From the NCBI GenBank assembly GCA_047967505.1, contig CM106539.1: a stretch of 64,000 nt of DNA, one strand, 5' to 3'. Below, piece after piece: positions 1-11,849 of the stretch. Position 1 is the first letter of the stretch. Each line of letters opens with the position of its first letter. The notes beneath the pieces were generated by a model. The model was not told the origin of the DNA. It searched no databases and saw only the letters and a program-made list of their open reading frames with translations. The position numbers and the translations under genes were made by a program. Source of the stretch: Dipteris shenzhenensis. Taxonomy: Eukaryota; Polypodiophyta; Polypodiopsida; Gleicheniales.

Positions 1-982
1 GTTTGTTACAAAATTTCCCTTGTGAAAAGGGTGATACAAAATCGCTCAAACAAGTCGAGCGACAGAAGCATATATGTGTCAAAGATATACAACATTCTTT
101 GTTACAAAATTACCCTTTCAAAAAGGGCGATACAAAATCACTCAAATGAGCTAACATACAGAAGCATATACATGGCAAAGTATATGCAAACTACTACTAC
201 TACTACTACTGCTCATCCAAATCATCATCCTCGTCCTTGTCACACTGGCCTGATCCCTGGCCCTCGTGAGCTACACCTAATCCTTGGCCCTCATTGAAGC
301 CGTGTAAGCCTAATCCCTCGTCATCACCGCTCACCTCCACTGATGGGACATTCGAGCTTTGATTCTAAGAGTGAAATCATATTAATTGGAAATTAGATTG
401 GAACTTAAAAGATAAAACAGTTTAAAAAGTGAGATTACAAGTAGGAGTAGACTTATACCGTGCGAGCAGCCACCTTAGCCCAATCGACTATCGCTCCTTG
501 TGCCTCCTGCTTAATAAACCACGACTTTGTTCCTATGTGGAAACCGCGTCTCGTCTCTGTGTCTGTGGGAAGGCGACCCATCACAGCTTGCTATGGGCCC
601 AATTTACGAGAGTTAGATAAAGTGCATGCAATATGTAGTAAAACAAATAGAACAATATATTCAATGAGAAGAAGTAGACTTACCACAGTTGCCTCAAATG
701 CTAACCGTCCACCTACACCAAAGTACGAAGTACCTACGGGTGGTAGCAAGCTAAGGGTGTCCACTTTTTGATGACTTTCCATGGCTTGGGAGGGGGTAGA
801 ACATCTTTTTTTGCATACAAATTGGGAAATCTGATCTTGTTCCCTAAGTATTTAGTTCTCGAAGTCTTAAGACAAAACACCACACATGCCTTTGTGCACA
901 TAATGGTGTGATCTAATTGAAAATTGGAGTTACTCATAAAAACTTTGTTTGCGGCCCACTTCAAGGTCATAGCACATGTCAC
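1..982 (-). pseudogene. 3' part of an unidentified transposon gene, inverted copy of the gene at 31.3-33.0 kb
   Basis: Read on the minus strand, this stretch matches the plus-strand segment at about 32.3-33.06 kb in order and in exon/intron layout. It has the same coding block around 430-620, the same intron-like spacers, and the same downstream sequence running off the window's left edge. The most upstream readable block (minus, 982-734) encodes about 80 residues including WKVIKKWTPLACY. I do not recognise the protein family. The reading frame changes between blocks, so it is either spliced or broken. Its partner lies inside a CACTATATAGCGAC-type element, so this is most likely the gene end of a second, oppositely oriented copy whose terminus lies outside the window. 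Confidence 0.55.
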
Positions 983-2690
983 ACTTTTTCACAAACAGAC
1001 ACTATGACACTAAATTCACAATTTCTCCCTTGTTATACATCAAATGAAGGTGAAACTTGATTGGAAGTGTGTTCACATATGGTGGAACTTAACTTGATTT
1101 TTTGGAATCTTTTGGAAGGGTTATATAAATAATATTAAAATTTGCAAATTTATGGACAAAAAAAGGCACATTTTTTGTACCACAATATTTTTTTAGTATT
1201 ATGATTAATAGAACAAATCCAATTTGATAGAGGGTTAGTGGACACAAAGGTTATGTGCTGGAATTGAAAGATCACAAATTTAATGGTTGGATTTTGAGAG
1301 ATCTGAGATTAATTTTTACTTTAACTTGTTAGAGGAGTGGTAAAGAAAAATGAAATAAATAGAATAATTTATGCACATAACCAATTATGTCAAAATTCAC
1401 ATATGTTAACCTCCTCCATGTGATGAATCCAAGGAAAAATTTTTGGTTAAAATTGACATAGGGAGGGGTCAATTTTGGCCTCCCCATGTTAAAATCCCCC
1501 CTTTATGGAAAAGGGGCTAGCCAAGCCAAATACCCAAGCCTAATTAGGCTTGGAAAGTTAGGCTTGGTAGATCACCAACCCTAGTGGCCACCATTTGGGG
1601 GGTGGCATGGTGCACATGTGGAAGGATGATTCATTAGATAGCTCATCTAAATTGCATCATCATCTCGCCATGTAAGCAAGTTTGACTATGGTCACCCATG
1701 CCACCTCCCCACCTTTTGCCACCTCACACATCATCAATGTCCATGTCATCATCTCACCCTCTTCCACATCATCACATGAGCTACCATATCACCTTGCCAC
1801 ATCATAATGATTTGCCATATCACCATTCTACATTTTTGCCACCTCAGCCACGTGTGCCACATCATCAAGCCACATCATAGGCATGGTTGGAGCCTAGTCA
1901 TCAATCAGCCGCCACCTTTGTCTTCCACCTCATCTTTGCCAACTCATCATTGCCACCTCGTGTTGCCATATCATAAAGCCATATCACATGCTTAGCCACC
2001 TCAGCTTGCCACCTCATGCATGATGACCTTAGAGGCATGACACATGATGTGCCACCTTAGCGATAAGCATGGAGCCACATCACCCATCAACCATGCTCAT
2101 GCATGCATGCATGCTATGCCCATGCCAATATTCAAATAGCATGGTTATGCCGATATTCGTGGAATTTCCCATGCCAAAAAATATGCATGGAATTCCCTCG
2201 CCAAAAATTATGCGTGGAATTTGATTCAATAATTAGCATAGGTGAATTGTATTGCTAGATAACTATACTAGTACAATATTTTTTAAGCATAGGTTAACGT
2301 ATAATATTTGCAACATAATCAAGATGTTAGTACATAGCATTAGGTTAATATGGAAATAAAATTAAGTGAAAGCATCATATTTGCATAACATAATCAAAAT
2401 GTTAGGACATACCATTAGGTTAATTTGGAAATAAATTAAAATTAAACATAATAATGTACCATTATATTATGCAAACATGAAATCCGATAGGATTGGATTC
2501 CTTTAAAATTAGTGTAAAAAAATAAAATTATGTCAAATTAGAAGAGCCACTTATTTTGGCAAATCACCATAACCACTAGATTTAGACAAACTACATCCAA
2601 TGAAAGCCAATCAAATCCAATGAATATCTAGGGGAGGATCATCCAACCTCTCTATAAGAGACTACTTTTTTAGAACTCATTTCATGCATC
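983..2690. other. Non-coding AT-rich spacer with a degenerate CCACATCAT-like stretch
   Basis: No supported gene. From about 1,690 to 2,110 the sequence is a loose, diverged series of CCACCTCA, CCACATCAT and GCCATATCA motifs, looking like an old minisatellite without a fixed period. Around 2,100-2,215 short GCATGC and CATGCC repeats follow. The remainder is AT-rich with no readable frame. The open frames at 1,698-1,880 and 1,807-1,995 are His/Pro products of this repeat and are not called. Confidence 0.5.
2650..2660 (+). promoter_or_regulatory. Possible TATA box of the transposase-like gene
   Basis: CTCTATAAGAG lies about 100 bases upstream of the first ATG (2,754) of the broken transposase-like gene, in a stretch that turns from AT-rich to mixed composition. 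Spacing and motif fit a plant core promoter, but no transcript evidence exists here. Confidence 0.3.
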
Positions 2691-2753
2691 CTTGTTTGGA
2701 GCCTCTCCATTCTTGCCTTCCCATCACTTGTCACTTTCTCTACCTTCATTGAG

Positions 2754-5700
2754 ATGGGTTCTCAAAGTTGTAGATCTGATAGACGTGATAGAAGCAGGAA
2801 GCCCCGTGCTCATACTCTTGTGCACGAGGAGAGGAAGAGGAAGGCGTGTGAGCAAAAGAGAGCCTCGAGAGTGAGAGCGAGAGATCATGCTACTGATGAT
2901 GCACCCTTACCCCCACCACCATTCCGACCTCCACCTCCACCCCCAACTCCCTCCCTCCCTCCTCCCCCTCTAGCCCCCCCCCCACCACCTCCACCTCATC
3001 ACCCCCTCCCCTCCCCCCCCTCCCATGCATACTCTCTCCCCTCCCCCTCCCCCCCATACCCTCTCCACCTCCTTACACCCCTTCACCTCTTCTCCCTCCA
3101 TCCTTCCTCACCCCCCTCCCCCATCCACTTCCCTCCTCCACTCCACTGGGTGTCCGTTTGCCTTACATCCCTCCCCCCCCCTTCTTGTTCCTCCCTCCAT
3201 TATTCTCTCTAGCTCTTTCCCCTCCACTCTATCTCCCCCCCCTCCCCCCCCACCTCCCCCCTCTAGCTCTACTCCCTCCACTCTACCTCCCACCCCTCCC
3301 CCCACCCCTCCCTCTCCCCCTTGTGATGGATCAAGATGTGACTTGCCTAGGACTACCATTCGTCGTCGTGCTAGTAGGATGGTGGAGTCATTCTTTAGTG
3401 ACATTACACCAGCTTCACAGTCAGCTCTACTATCTTGCTTGATAGATCACCCTACCTTGGTGGAGTATAGGAGGCTTGCTGGTCTTGTTGCATCTAGAGG
3501 TAGGGCAGTATGTGGTGAGGTCCTTTCTAGTGTTCATCGGTCCTACACATCCATCAAGTGTACAAACACCATAGATGCCTTGATAGCACGTCATGCCATT
3601 GTGGCTGCCATTAGTAGACCGCAGATGGCTGGCCATGTATGCACCACATCACGTCTCCTTGACATTGCACCACACACATTGCGAGCAGGTATGATTAGGA
3701 GGCACAGTCTAGAGGACCATGATGTTGATGCTCTTTAAGCTTTGAGTGGCCGTGCACCCCGTAGAGATCAACTATTGTATGATCACACTAGTATTGTAGG
3801 GCATCTCCATTGTTCAAGAAGGCAGTGCAAAAGAGGGTGTCACTGGTGCGTACATTGAGCATGGTGCATGTTTTTTGGAGTGTACCCAGACTGAGTTGTA
3901 CACAGTTTGTAGAGGTGCACATGGAGGTCAGGATTGGGCAGAGGTCATTTGAACGATGTAGGCCATGGTTTGTGTGGTGCTCTAGAGAGCGTGACACGTG
4001 TTGTTGTCACTATCATGTTGATTTTGGATTGATGTACAACGTATTTTGTTCCCTTGATGGTCATTCCTACTAGCCCTCATGACTTCATTCACTCCATATT
4101 GTGTGCACGAGATCGTGATACTTTGTACCACTCCCTTGATTGTGTAGAGGGGAGGTGTACAGTGTGTGGTCACTTTGCTAGAGTGTCGCGAGTTCCGCTA
4201 GATGTCAGTGATGTGGAGATTGTGCATTGGTAGCAGTATGTGTACATCACGTTGACATTAGATGGTGGTGCACAGTCCAGGAGGTTGCAACTTGTGGAGC
4301 AGTAGACTCCATGCATTGCTTTCATTGATGCTTTCCGAGGGAAGTTGTACTACATACGACACTCCCACACTACGAAGTGGGAGGATCGACAATTCCATGC
4401 TTGCCTGAGCACATTTCCCGTAGGGGTGGTTGTCTCAGTGGTGGACTTTGTGGAGAACTATACCTTTGCACCACAGCATGAGATCCAATCGGAGTATTAT
4501 TTTTTCGAACAAGTGACATGTGAACGAGTATTGTTCTTACTTGTGTTTTCTTGTGCATTTCATTTATTTCTTCCATCATCCTCATTGTTTTTTATGTGAC
4601 ATCTTGTAGGTTGCTATATTTGTGCATATTAGCTATCATCATGCAGAGGCTCAAGTGGATGGCATTGATAGCACCATGGACTCGCGTGTCATTGTGCGGG
4701 AGTATCACTTCTACATTAGTGATGATCACTTCCACAATGCCCATTTTGTGCAGCATTGTTTCAGTCTCCATGATAGTTTCTTGAGGGATCGGGGTGTGAC
4801 ATGGCAGTGGTGCTAGGATTGGTCTAACGGTTGTGGTGGTCAGTTCAAGTCTACCAAGTAGTTTTATTGGTTCTACAGATGGCACTGCAAGACGGGCATT
4901 CCAGTGATGTGAAGCTACTTTAAGACAGGGCATGGTAAAGGAGAGCATGATGGGGAAAGTGCTTGTGTGAAGCATTCTTTGCGACGACACTAGTTGCATC
5001 ACAATGCCGCTAGCTTAGTGGATGCATGCGATGTGGTGCAGTGGTGTACCTAGCACTTAGGCACTAGTGTGTTGTCCTCATGTTAGTCATGTGATGATAG
5101 GGTGGTCATACAATTTTTTTGGTGTGTGGACATAGGGAGCATTGATCAGTCTAGGCCTTTTGATTATCATACTATGCTTGGCACTCTTGATTTACATTCT
5201 ATTAGGAGCACAGGCGACTTAGACCTCGCGATCTTTTCTCGATGCTTTCCATGTTTTTGCTCATCATGCATCAATGATTGGGGAGGTTGTTCCATGGTGC
5301 CATGGGCCGATGCGACGCGTACTTTCTCCCATCTAGCCCTAGGAGGTTGTACATGACGATCAAGATGCAAGGTTTAGTTCTAGTAGAGATTATGACCAGT
5401 TCATAGATCTCTTACGTATTGATGACATATTCATGGTCATTACTCCAGAGGGCAATCCTGAGCACGTGGATTACTATCTGTTGAGATGCTCTATGGTGAA
5501 GAGCGTGCTCAACCAGGATGCAGTGGATGGGAATGGGATCCATTTTGATGCTCACAGCATGATCGGGTACTACTTTGAGCAGGTGCATAGGCATGGTCGC
5601 TTCTTTGAGTATCAAGAGTACATGGTAGATCGTGAGGCGTACATGTATTCACATCTTGTTGTTGTGATTAGGGTTCATGATCAGGGTTCAAGTGACTCGT

Positions 5701-5807
5701 GTTTGCAGCCACAAGATGACATCCACTCCTTGATGATGCCTTGCTCTTGAGGATCACGAGAGCATACTTGTGACTATTGGCATGAGAGTAGATCCTGAGG
5801 CGTAGTT
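2754..5807 (+). pseudogene. DDE-type transposase-like gene, multi-exon and decayed
   Basis: Starts at ATG 2,754 (MGSQSCRSDRRDRS...). A Pro-rich stretch (2,910-3,320) made by a C-rich microsatellite shifts the frame. An alpha-helical-looking block follows (3,330-3,738, SRMVESFFSDI...ASRGRAVC). Then come a Cys-rich block (about 3,920-4,170: RSFERCRPWFV, RDTCCCHYH, GRCTVCGH), a core with acidic motifs (VVDFVENYTF at 4,440, YHFYISDDHFHNAHF at 4,706, DWSNGCGGQFK at 4,817, TGHGKGEHDG at 4,922), a CFCSSC motif (about 5,250) and a C-terminal block (GNPEHVDYYLLRC, 5,451). A GT-AG intron at 4,513-4,609 joins EQ to VAIFVHI in frame. In-frame stops at 4,231, 4,303, 4,814 and 4,859 are all TAG, with a TGA near 4,908. 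The motif order resembles a DDE transposase family seen as uncharacterised proteins in plants and animals; I cannot name it securely. Not functional as it stands. Confidence 0.65.
2910..3325 (+). repeat. C-rich (CCCTCC)n-type low-complexity expansion inside the transposase-like gene
   Basis: About 400 bases of CCCTCCCC/CACCTCC repeats that read as poly-Pro/Ser in every plus frame. The coding frame before it (from 2,754) and after it (reading into CDGSRCDLPRTT at about 3,322) are not the same, so the expansion or an associated indel breaks the gene. Confidence 0.8.
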
Positions 5808-6139
5808 TAGGGTATATCATTGCATTGGGGGTTTCTAGTTTATTACACGTCATTGTATTAGAGATCTATAGTCTCACATTGTGAGCACACCATTGTATTT
5901 CACATGGACTTTTTTATGCATTTCACTGTATATGACATGATTGGTTTTATACAATGTCATGCACATCTTGTATTTGACTCTATTTTATTCATGATCCGCA
6001 TTGCCTCCTTCATTCCATTCCTTGTTTTATCATCTGCAAGTGTTTATTATTAGTTATGTTCCAATGGCATATCATGTTTTGGTGATTTAAGTCGTTGTTA
6101 TACACGTATCGTGCAATAAAGGAATAATAAATTGTGTAA
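5808..6139. other. Spacer, nothing recognised
   Basis: AT-rich sequence between the decayed transposase-like gene and the 190-bp tandem array. No readable frame or repeat stands out. Confidence 0.4.
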
Positions 6140-7540
6140 AGGATTTGCATGTCCATGTGTGTGATCGGGCTCAAAATTTGCATGAGTCCTAAACCCAATG
6201 GTTTCCATGCTCTTGCAAAGTTTGAGTCCCATCTGACACCGTATGTGGGCACGGCGAGGTCAGAGGGCCTATTTTCACTATATGCACCTCATTGCATCTA
6301 TGAAGGAGCAAAATGAGGAATGGGTCATTAGGATTTGCATGTCCATGTGTTCGATTGAGCTCAAAATTTGCATAGGTTTCCATGCTCTTGCAAATTTTGA
6401 GTCCCATTTGACATAGGATGTTTGCACGACGAGGTCAGAGGGCCCATTTTCACCCTATGCACCTAGTTGCATCAGTGAAGGAGCAAAATAAGGAATGGGT
6501 CATTGGGATTTGCATGTCCATGTGTCCGATGGGGCTCAAAATTTGCACAGGTCCTAAACCCAATGGTTTCCATGCTCTTGAAAATTTTGAGTCCCATCTG
6601 ACACCGTATGTGGGCACAGCGAGGTCAGAGGTCCCATTTTCACCCTATGCACCTCGTTGCATCTGTGAAGGAGCAAAATACGGAATGGGTCATTGGGATT
6701 TGCATGTCCATGTGTTCAATTGGACTCAAAATTTGCACAGGTCCTAAACCCTATGGTTTCCATGCTCTTGCAAAGTCCGAGTACCATCTGACACCATATG
6801 TGGGCACAGTGAGGTGAAAGGGCCCATTTTCACTCTATGCACCTCGTTGCATCAGTGAAGGGGCAAAATAAGGAATGGGTCATTGGGATTTGCATGTACA
6901 TGTGTCCGAATTTGCACAAGTCCTAAACCCAATGGTTTCCATGCTCTTGCAAATTTTGAGTCCCATTTGACACCAGATGTGGGCAGGGCGAGGTCAGAGG
7001 GCCCGTTTTCACCCTATGCACCTTGTTGCATTTGTGAAGGAGTAAAATAAGGAATGGGTCATTAGGATTTGCATGTCCATGTGTCTGATTGGGCTCAAAA
7101 TTTGCACAGGTCCTAAACCCAATGGTTTCCATGCTCTTGCAAAGTTTGAGTCCCATCCGACACCTGATGTGGGCACGGTGAGGTCAGAGGTCCCATTTTC
7201 ACTCTATGCACCTCGTTGCACCTATGAAGGAGCAAAATAAGGAATGGGTCATTAGGATTTGCATGTGCATGTGTTCGATTAGGCCCAAAATTTGCACATG
7301 TTCTAAACCCAATGGTTTCCATGCTCTTGCAAAGTTTGAGTCCCATCTGACATCGTATGTGGGCACGACAAGGTCAGAGGGCCCATTTTCACCCTATGCA
7401 CCTTGTTGCATCTGTGAAGGTGCAAAATAAGGAATGGGTCATTAGGATTTGCATTTCCATGTGTCCGATCAGGCTCAAAATTTGCACAGGTCCTAAACCC
7501 AATGGTTTCCATGCTCTTGCAAAGTTTGAGTCCAATTAAT
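6140..7540 (+). repeat. Tandem array of a roughly 190-bp unit, about 7.3 copies
   Basis: The phrase GGTTTCCATGCTCTTG recurs near 6,199, 6,374, 6,557, 6,748, 6,930, 7,120, 7,310 and 7,500, giving spacings of mostly 182-191 bases. Each unit also carries TTTGCATGTCCATGTG, CACCTCGTTGCAT and GGAATGGGTCAT in the same order. Copies differ by scattered substitutions and small deletions; the unit near 6,900 lost a few bases. Short frames in both strands are shadows of the repeat. The period is close to nucleosome length, typical of plant satellites, but the array is short. Confidence 0.9.
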
Positions 7541-8580
7541 AATTTATTTATGTCTAATAATATTAAAAGTATAGCTGGAATGATAGAATTTCATCAAGTT
7601 GAACTCTCATTTGAAGAGTTGTTATGAGTCTTTCTTTTTGTTGTTTGGAGGACACTTGAGTGTTTTGTGCATTGCTTTGCCAATTTTGTGCACTAAGATA
7701 GGCAAAGAGGAGATAGATGAAAGTGAGCATGGAGCCTATGGGTCCCTATGACATGTCACATGAGGCTAGAGTGTGGACCATTAACAGTATAGAGTCCCTA
7801 TGACTAATGATTTGATATTATTAGTGTGGACCATTAATAGTATAGAGTCTTGAACTTAGATATTACAAATCTTCACCCCTCCTAAACCATAGAGTCTTCT
7901 CTTTGCTACTTCAAAATCTCATCAAAGTAGTTTTGAGAAAATTCTAGAACAATCTCTAGCATAGTGATCAAGCTTTAAACTTGTTCTAACTATAAACAAA
8001 AGCACAACTTCACTTTTTATTCATAAAATTCAAACTCAAGTTGATACGGTGTTTATTAATAGTTGTCTGACAAGATAAACATATCAATCTATTGGAACAG
8101 TTTGTGTATCAAAAGCCAAACATCTAGCTTGTTGTCCAAAACTTAATTTTAAAGAGTGTTGTAGTCATGGTGATCCTTGTGCCATAAGTGCTGATGGAGT
8201 GAATACAATTGAGAGCAAACATATATATATATATATATATATAATCTTTGTTTCAAATTCAAATATGGTCCATATCCTCCCCAATATTCTACTGCACCCA
8301 ATCCTGCAAGGATATCTCTAGGTGTGCCTCTCGCTTGATGTGTCGTGCCTCCTCTGATCATGCCTCATCGTCGGGCATGAAGTCTGCATACGAGAATTGC
8401 CAGGGTATACATGCGACAATCACTGTAGCATCAAATCCCTCCTACTCAAGCAAGTCTATAGGCCACACTACGGTTTATCCTATGGTGACTCTCATCACGT
8501 AAGATCTGCCTCAACTAATACAAATAGTGCTCAGATCAATGGTATGCAATGTGTGCGAGAAGAAAAGGAGAAGGAGAAGG
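7541..8580. other. Spacer with an (AT)n microsatellite
   Basis: No supported gene. A short near-duplication (GTGTGGACCATTAA...TATAGAGTC) appears around 7,771 and 7,826. A pure (AT)n run lies at about 8,221-8,242. Confidence 0.5.
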
Positions 8581-9858
8581 AGACATATTCTTATGCTTCT
8601 GCATGAGCCTATGAGCATATGCTCATGCATAAGCATAAGCATAGGCATAGGCATATGCTTATGAAAAGAAGATAAGGACTATGCCTATGCTTATGCTTGA
8701 GCATGAGCATATGCTCATGCTCATGCATAAGCATAAGCATATGATTTCTCTCTTTTTCTCTTATGCATATGTTTTTCCTTCTCATATGCTTATGCTCTTT
8801 TCCCCTCTTCTTTTCCACTCTTCTTTTTCCCCTCTTTTCAATCTCTTTTTTCCTCTTTCAATCTCTTTTCCCCTCTTCCTTCTCTTCTTTTTCCCTCTGT
8901 TTTTTCGACTCTTTTTCTCTTCTTTTCATAAGCATATGCCTATGCCTATGCTTATGCTTATGCTTATGCATGAGCATATGCTCATATGCTCATGCATAAG
9001 CATAAGCATATGCTTTCTCTCTTTTTCTCTTATGCATATGTTTTTCCTTCTCTTATGCTTATGCTCTTTTCCCCTCTTCTTTTTCCCCTCTTTCAATCTC
9101 TTTTCCCCTCTCACATGCTTATGAAAAAAAGAGAAAAAGAGAGGAAAAAAGAGGGAAAAAGAAGAGAAGGAAGAGGGGAAAAGAGATTGAAAGAGGAAAA
9201 ATGAGATTGAAAAGAGGGGAAAAGAGCATAAGCATAAGAGAAGGAAGAGGGGAAAATAGATTGAAAGAGGGGGAAAAGAAGAGGGGAAAAGAAGAGAAGG
9301 AAGAGGGGAAAAGAGATCGAAAGAGGAGAAAAAGAAGAGAGGAAAAGAGCATAAGCATAAGAAAAGGAAGAGTGAAAAAGAGCATAAGCATAAGAGAAGG
9401 AAGAGGGGAAAAGATATTGAAAGAGGGGGAAAAGAGATTGAAAAGAGGGGGAAAAGAGAGAAAGCATATCTTATGCTTATGCATGAGCATATGAGCATAA
9501 GAGAAAAAAAGAGAAAGCACATGCTTGTGGTTATGTATGAGCATATGAGCATATGCTCATGCATAAGCATAAGCATAAGCATAGGCAAATACATATGCTT
9601 ATGAAAAGAGGAGAAAAAGAGAGGAAAAAAGAGAGTGGAAAAGAAGAGAAGGAAGAGGGGAAAAGAGATTCAAAGAGGGGAAAAAGAAGAGGGGAAAAGA
9701 GCATAAGCATAAGAGAAGGAAAAGCATATGCATAAGAGAAAAAGAGAGAAAGCATATGCTTATGCTTATGCATGAGCATATGAGGGAAAGAGGGGGGGAA
9801 AGAGGGAGGAAAAGAGGAAAAGAGGGGAAGAAGAGGGAATAAGAGAAGAGAGGGAAAG
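8581..9858. repeat. Low-complexity tract: GCATATGC/GCATAAGC palindromes and long purine or pyrimidine runs
   Basis: Blocks built from CATGAGCATATGCTCATG, GCATAAGCATAAGC and related self-complementary phrases alternate with pyrimidine runs (to about 9,110) and then purine runs (9,120-9,860). The strand switch at about 9,115 makes the tract an imperfect giant inverted repeat. The same phrases and run types occur in the opposite orientation at 27.55-30.37 kb. Long frames here are Leu/Ser/Phe or Lys/Arg/Glu artefacts and are not called as genes. Confidence 0.85.
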
Positions 9859-9972
9859 AGAGGGTTCCTATACCCATCACTGTAGCTAGCGCTTAAGGCA
9901 TTAGCTACAGGCCAATGCAAATAACGGAAATAAAAAAAGAAAAAAAGAGGAAGCACTTTCTTACCTAGAAAA
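9859..9972 (-). other. Left half of a transposon leader region split by the copia insertion
   Basis: Read on minus, this matches 27,430-27,545 (CTAGGTAAGAAAGTGC..., GCATTGGCCTG, TAGC...GCGCTAGCT). The match breaks exactly where the copia 5' LTR begins (9,973) and resumes at about 15,119 after the 3' LTR. Confidence 0.75.
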
Positions 9973-10105
9973 TGTTGAGATATCGAGCTCCACTCATGAT
10001 ATGCTAGGGTGACCGTTGTGCATTTATGTCACCGACTTATTAGCTGCAGATGCGGTTGGTACACACCACCCATGAATAATAGTTGGATGATAGCTATTAT
10101 TCGAG
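9973..10105 (+). repeat. Truncated 5' LTR of the copia element
   Basis: The first about 125 bases match the 3' LTR start (14,764) with about five transitions and one small indel. After GATAGCTAT the two sequences diverge completely, so the 3' two thirds of this LTR and any primer binding site next to it are missing. This looks like an internal deletion. Confidence 0.85.
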
Positions 10106-10406
10106 GCCATTTCAAGGCCCATTTTCGTAATGGAAGTTTTTCGTAGGCACTCAGAAAAGTGCCCTGTTTTTGCTGTGCGACCACTACTCCGCAGGTCAGT
10201 GAAAAGTTGCTGTAAAAATTGCATCATATGTCTGTGCACAGAGATATTAGGAGTGACAGAATCATTTTTATTGCCTGTTGATGCAAAATCATCACTAGGA
10301 AGTGACTATGTGGTCAAATACCACTTTCGTCAATTTTGCATATTTGCCCTTGTGAGTCAAAAGTTGTGTTTTTTGCAATGACAGAATATTTTTGCAGTGT
10401 TCTGTA

Positions 10407-11300
10407 ATGGCATCTGATGCTCTTTCACAGATAGTCACTGAAAAGCTTGACAAGAACAACTTCCAAGGGTGGAAGTTTAGAATGACGAATTTCCTTAAGG
10501 GAAAAGGCTATTGGGAGTTCATTACTGGAGCTAAACAAGAACCATTTATTCCTAATGTTCCTAATCAACAAGAATTGCAAGCATTTAAAGGCTAGCATGA
10601 GAGAGCCAGAAAAGTTATGTACTGGTTGTCTATCAATATTTCAGATTCTATGATTGTGCATATTTAGGATGCAAGCACGCCAAAGGAGCCGTGGGATACT
10701 TTGACAAAAATATATAGCACAAATACACAAGCCAAGAAAATGTAGCTCAAGCAGGAGTTGCATAATGTGCAAAGAGAAAATATGAGCATCAATGACTACC
10801 ACATGAAGGTAAAGAAGATTGCAGATGCACTTTCTTCTATTGGGTCGCCAGTGGAAGATGATGATTTAGTTTCTGTAACCTTGAATGGTCTAGGAAAGGA
10901 TTATGCACAATTCCGTACATCCATTGCCGTCCGTGAGAATTTTCTTGATTTTGAGGAGTTGATTGCTCTTCTAATTTTTGAAGAGCATAGAAATAGTGGT
11001 GCATCTTCTTCAGGAGGAACTTCAAAAGAAATTGTCTTCTACTCAAATGATGGAACAGGTAGAGGCAGAGGTAGAACAGGCCAATCTGGAGGCCAAGGCA
11101 GAAACCAAAATATGTAGCAAATTCAAGAAAGCCAGTCCTATGTAGGAGGACGTGGTAACTTTAGAGGCATGGGGAGCCAAAGAGGTCGTGGTGGATGGCA
11201 AAGAGGCCAAAATGCAAACAACAATGTTGAATGCTACTACTGTGGTAAAATGGGTCATATGGTTAAAGACTACTATAAAAGCAGAATGACATCATGACTG
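10407..11300 (+). pseudogene. copia gag polyprotein region, broken
   Basis: Starts at ATG 10,407 with MASDALSQIVTEKLDKNNF, the usual opening of plant copia gag. Continues through a capsid-like region (YHMKVKKIADALSSIG, LNGLGKDYAQFRTSI) and an Arg/Gly-rich stretch (11,060-11,210). It ends in a zinc knuckle at about 11,231 (CYYCGKMGHMVKDYY) whose last Cys is Tyr. In-frame TAG codons lie at 10,593, 10,665, 10,743 and 11,115. From family alignment they stand where Trp (first) and Gln (others) are expected. Confidence 0.9.
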
Positions 11301-11362
11301 GAAAATTACAGCAAGGCAATTATGCATCCTCTAGTAGATAGGGTGATGACAGAAATGAGCAT

Positions 11363-11800
11363 TTGTTTATGGTGCAACACATGACCAATACTATGACAAG
11401 TGCAGAAGAAAGCAATGATGTGTGGTATGTTGACTCAAGTGCATCAAACCACATGACAGGTCATGCAAAATGGATGCAGGATGCAAGGAAAATGGAAAGA
11501 CCAGGATTTGTGGAGACTGGTGATGATACTGTACATCCTATTGTGCAGATTGGTAAAATTCCTTTGTCTATGCAGGATGGGAAAAAGAAATACTTGTCTA
11601 ATGTATTTCATGTCCCAAATATCACCAAGAACTTGGTTTCTATTGGTCAAATGGTTGAGCATGGCTTGTAGGTCAGATTTAATCCTCATGGATGCTTTGT
11701 TGAGGATATGAGAAATAAAGGTTGCTTGATAGCAAAAGGGAAGAAGAAGGGCAAGATGTTTACGTTGGATGCGGACATGCCTGAATTGAGTGCAACAATG
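11363..11800 (+). pseudogene. copia protease region, broken
   Basis: Contains WYVDSSASNHMTG at about 11,422. This is the copia aspartic protease active site, normally D-S/T-G-A, here with the Gly replaced by Ser (GGT to AGT would be a single G-to-A change). A TAG at 11,669 follows VEHGL where Gln is usual. Confidence 0.85.
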
Positions 11801-11849
11801 TTTGCACATGGACCAGTAAAGTTGCAGATATTGATATTTGGCAGAAACG

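Noticed and set aside
2754-3212. Pro-rich frame as an extensin-like wall protein
   Set aside because: No signal peptide or SPPPP-Tyr pattern; the Pro codons come from a C-rich expansion inside the transposase-like gene.
3108-3404. Gly/Glu-rich minus frame of 98 codons
   Set aside because: Antisense of the C-rich expansion.
6140-7540. Repeat array as a possible CRISPR
   Set aside because: Units of about 190 bases join directly with no unique spacers, and the DNA is eukaryotic.
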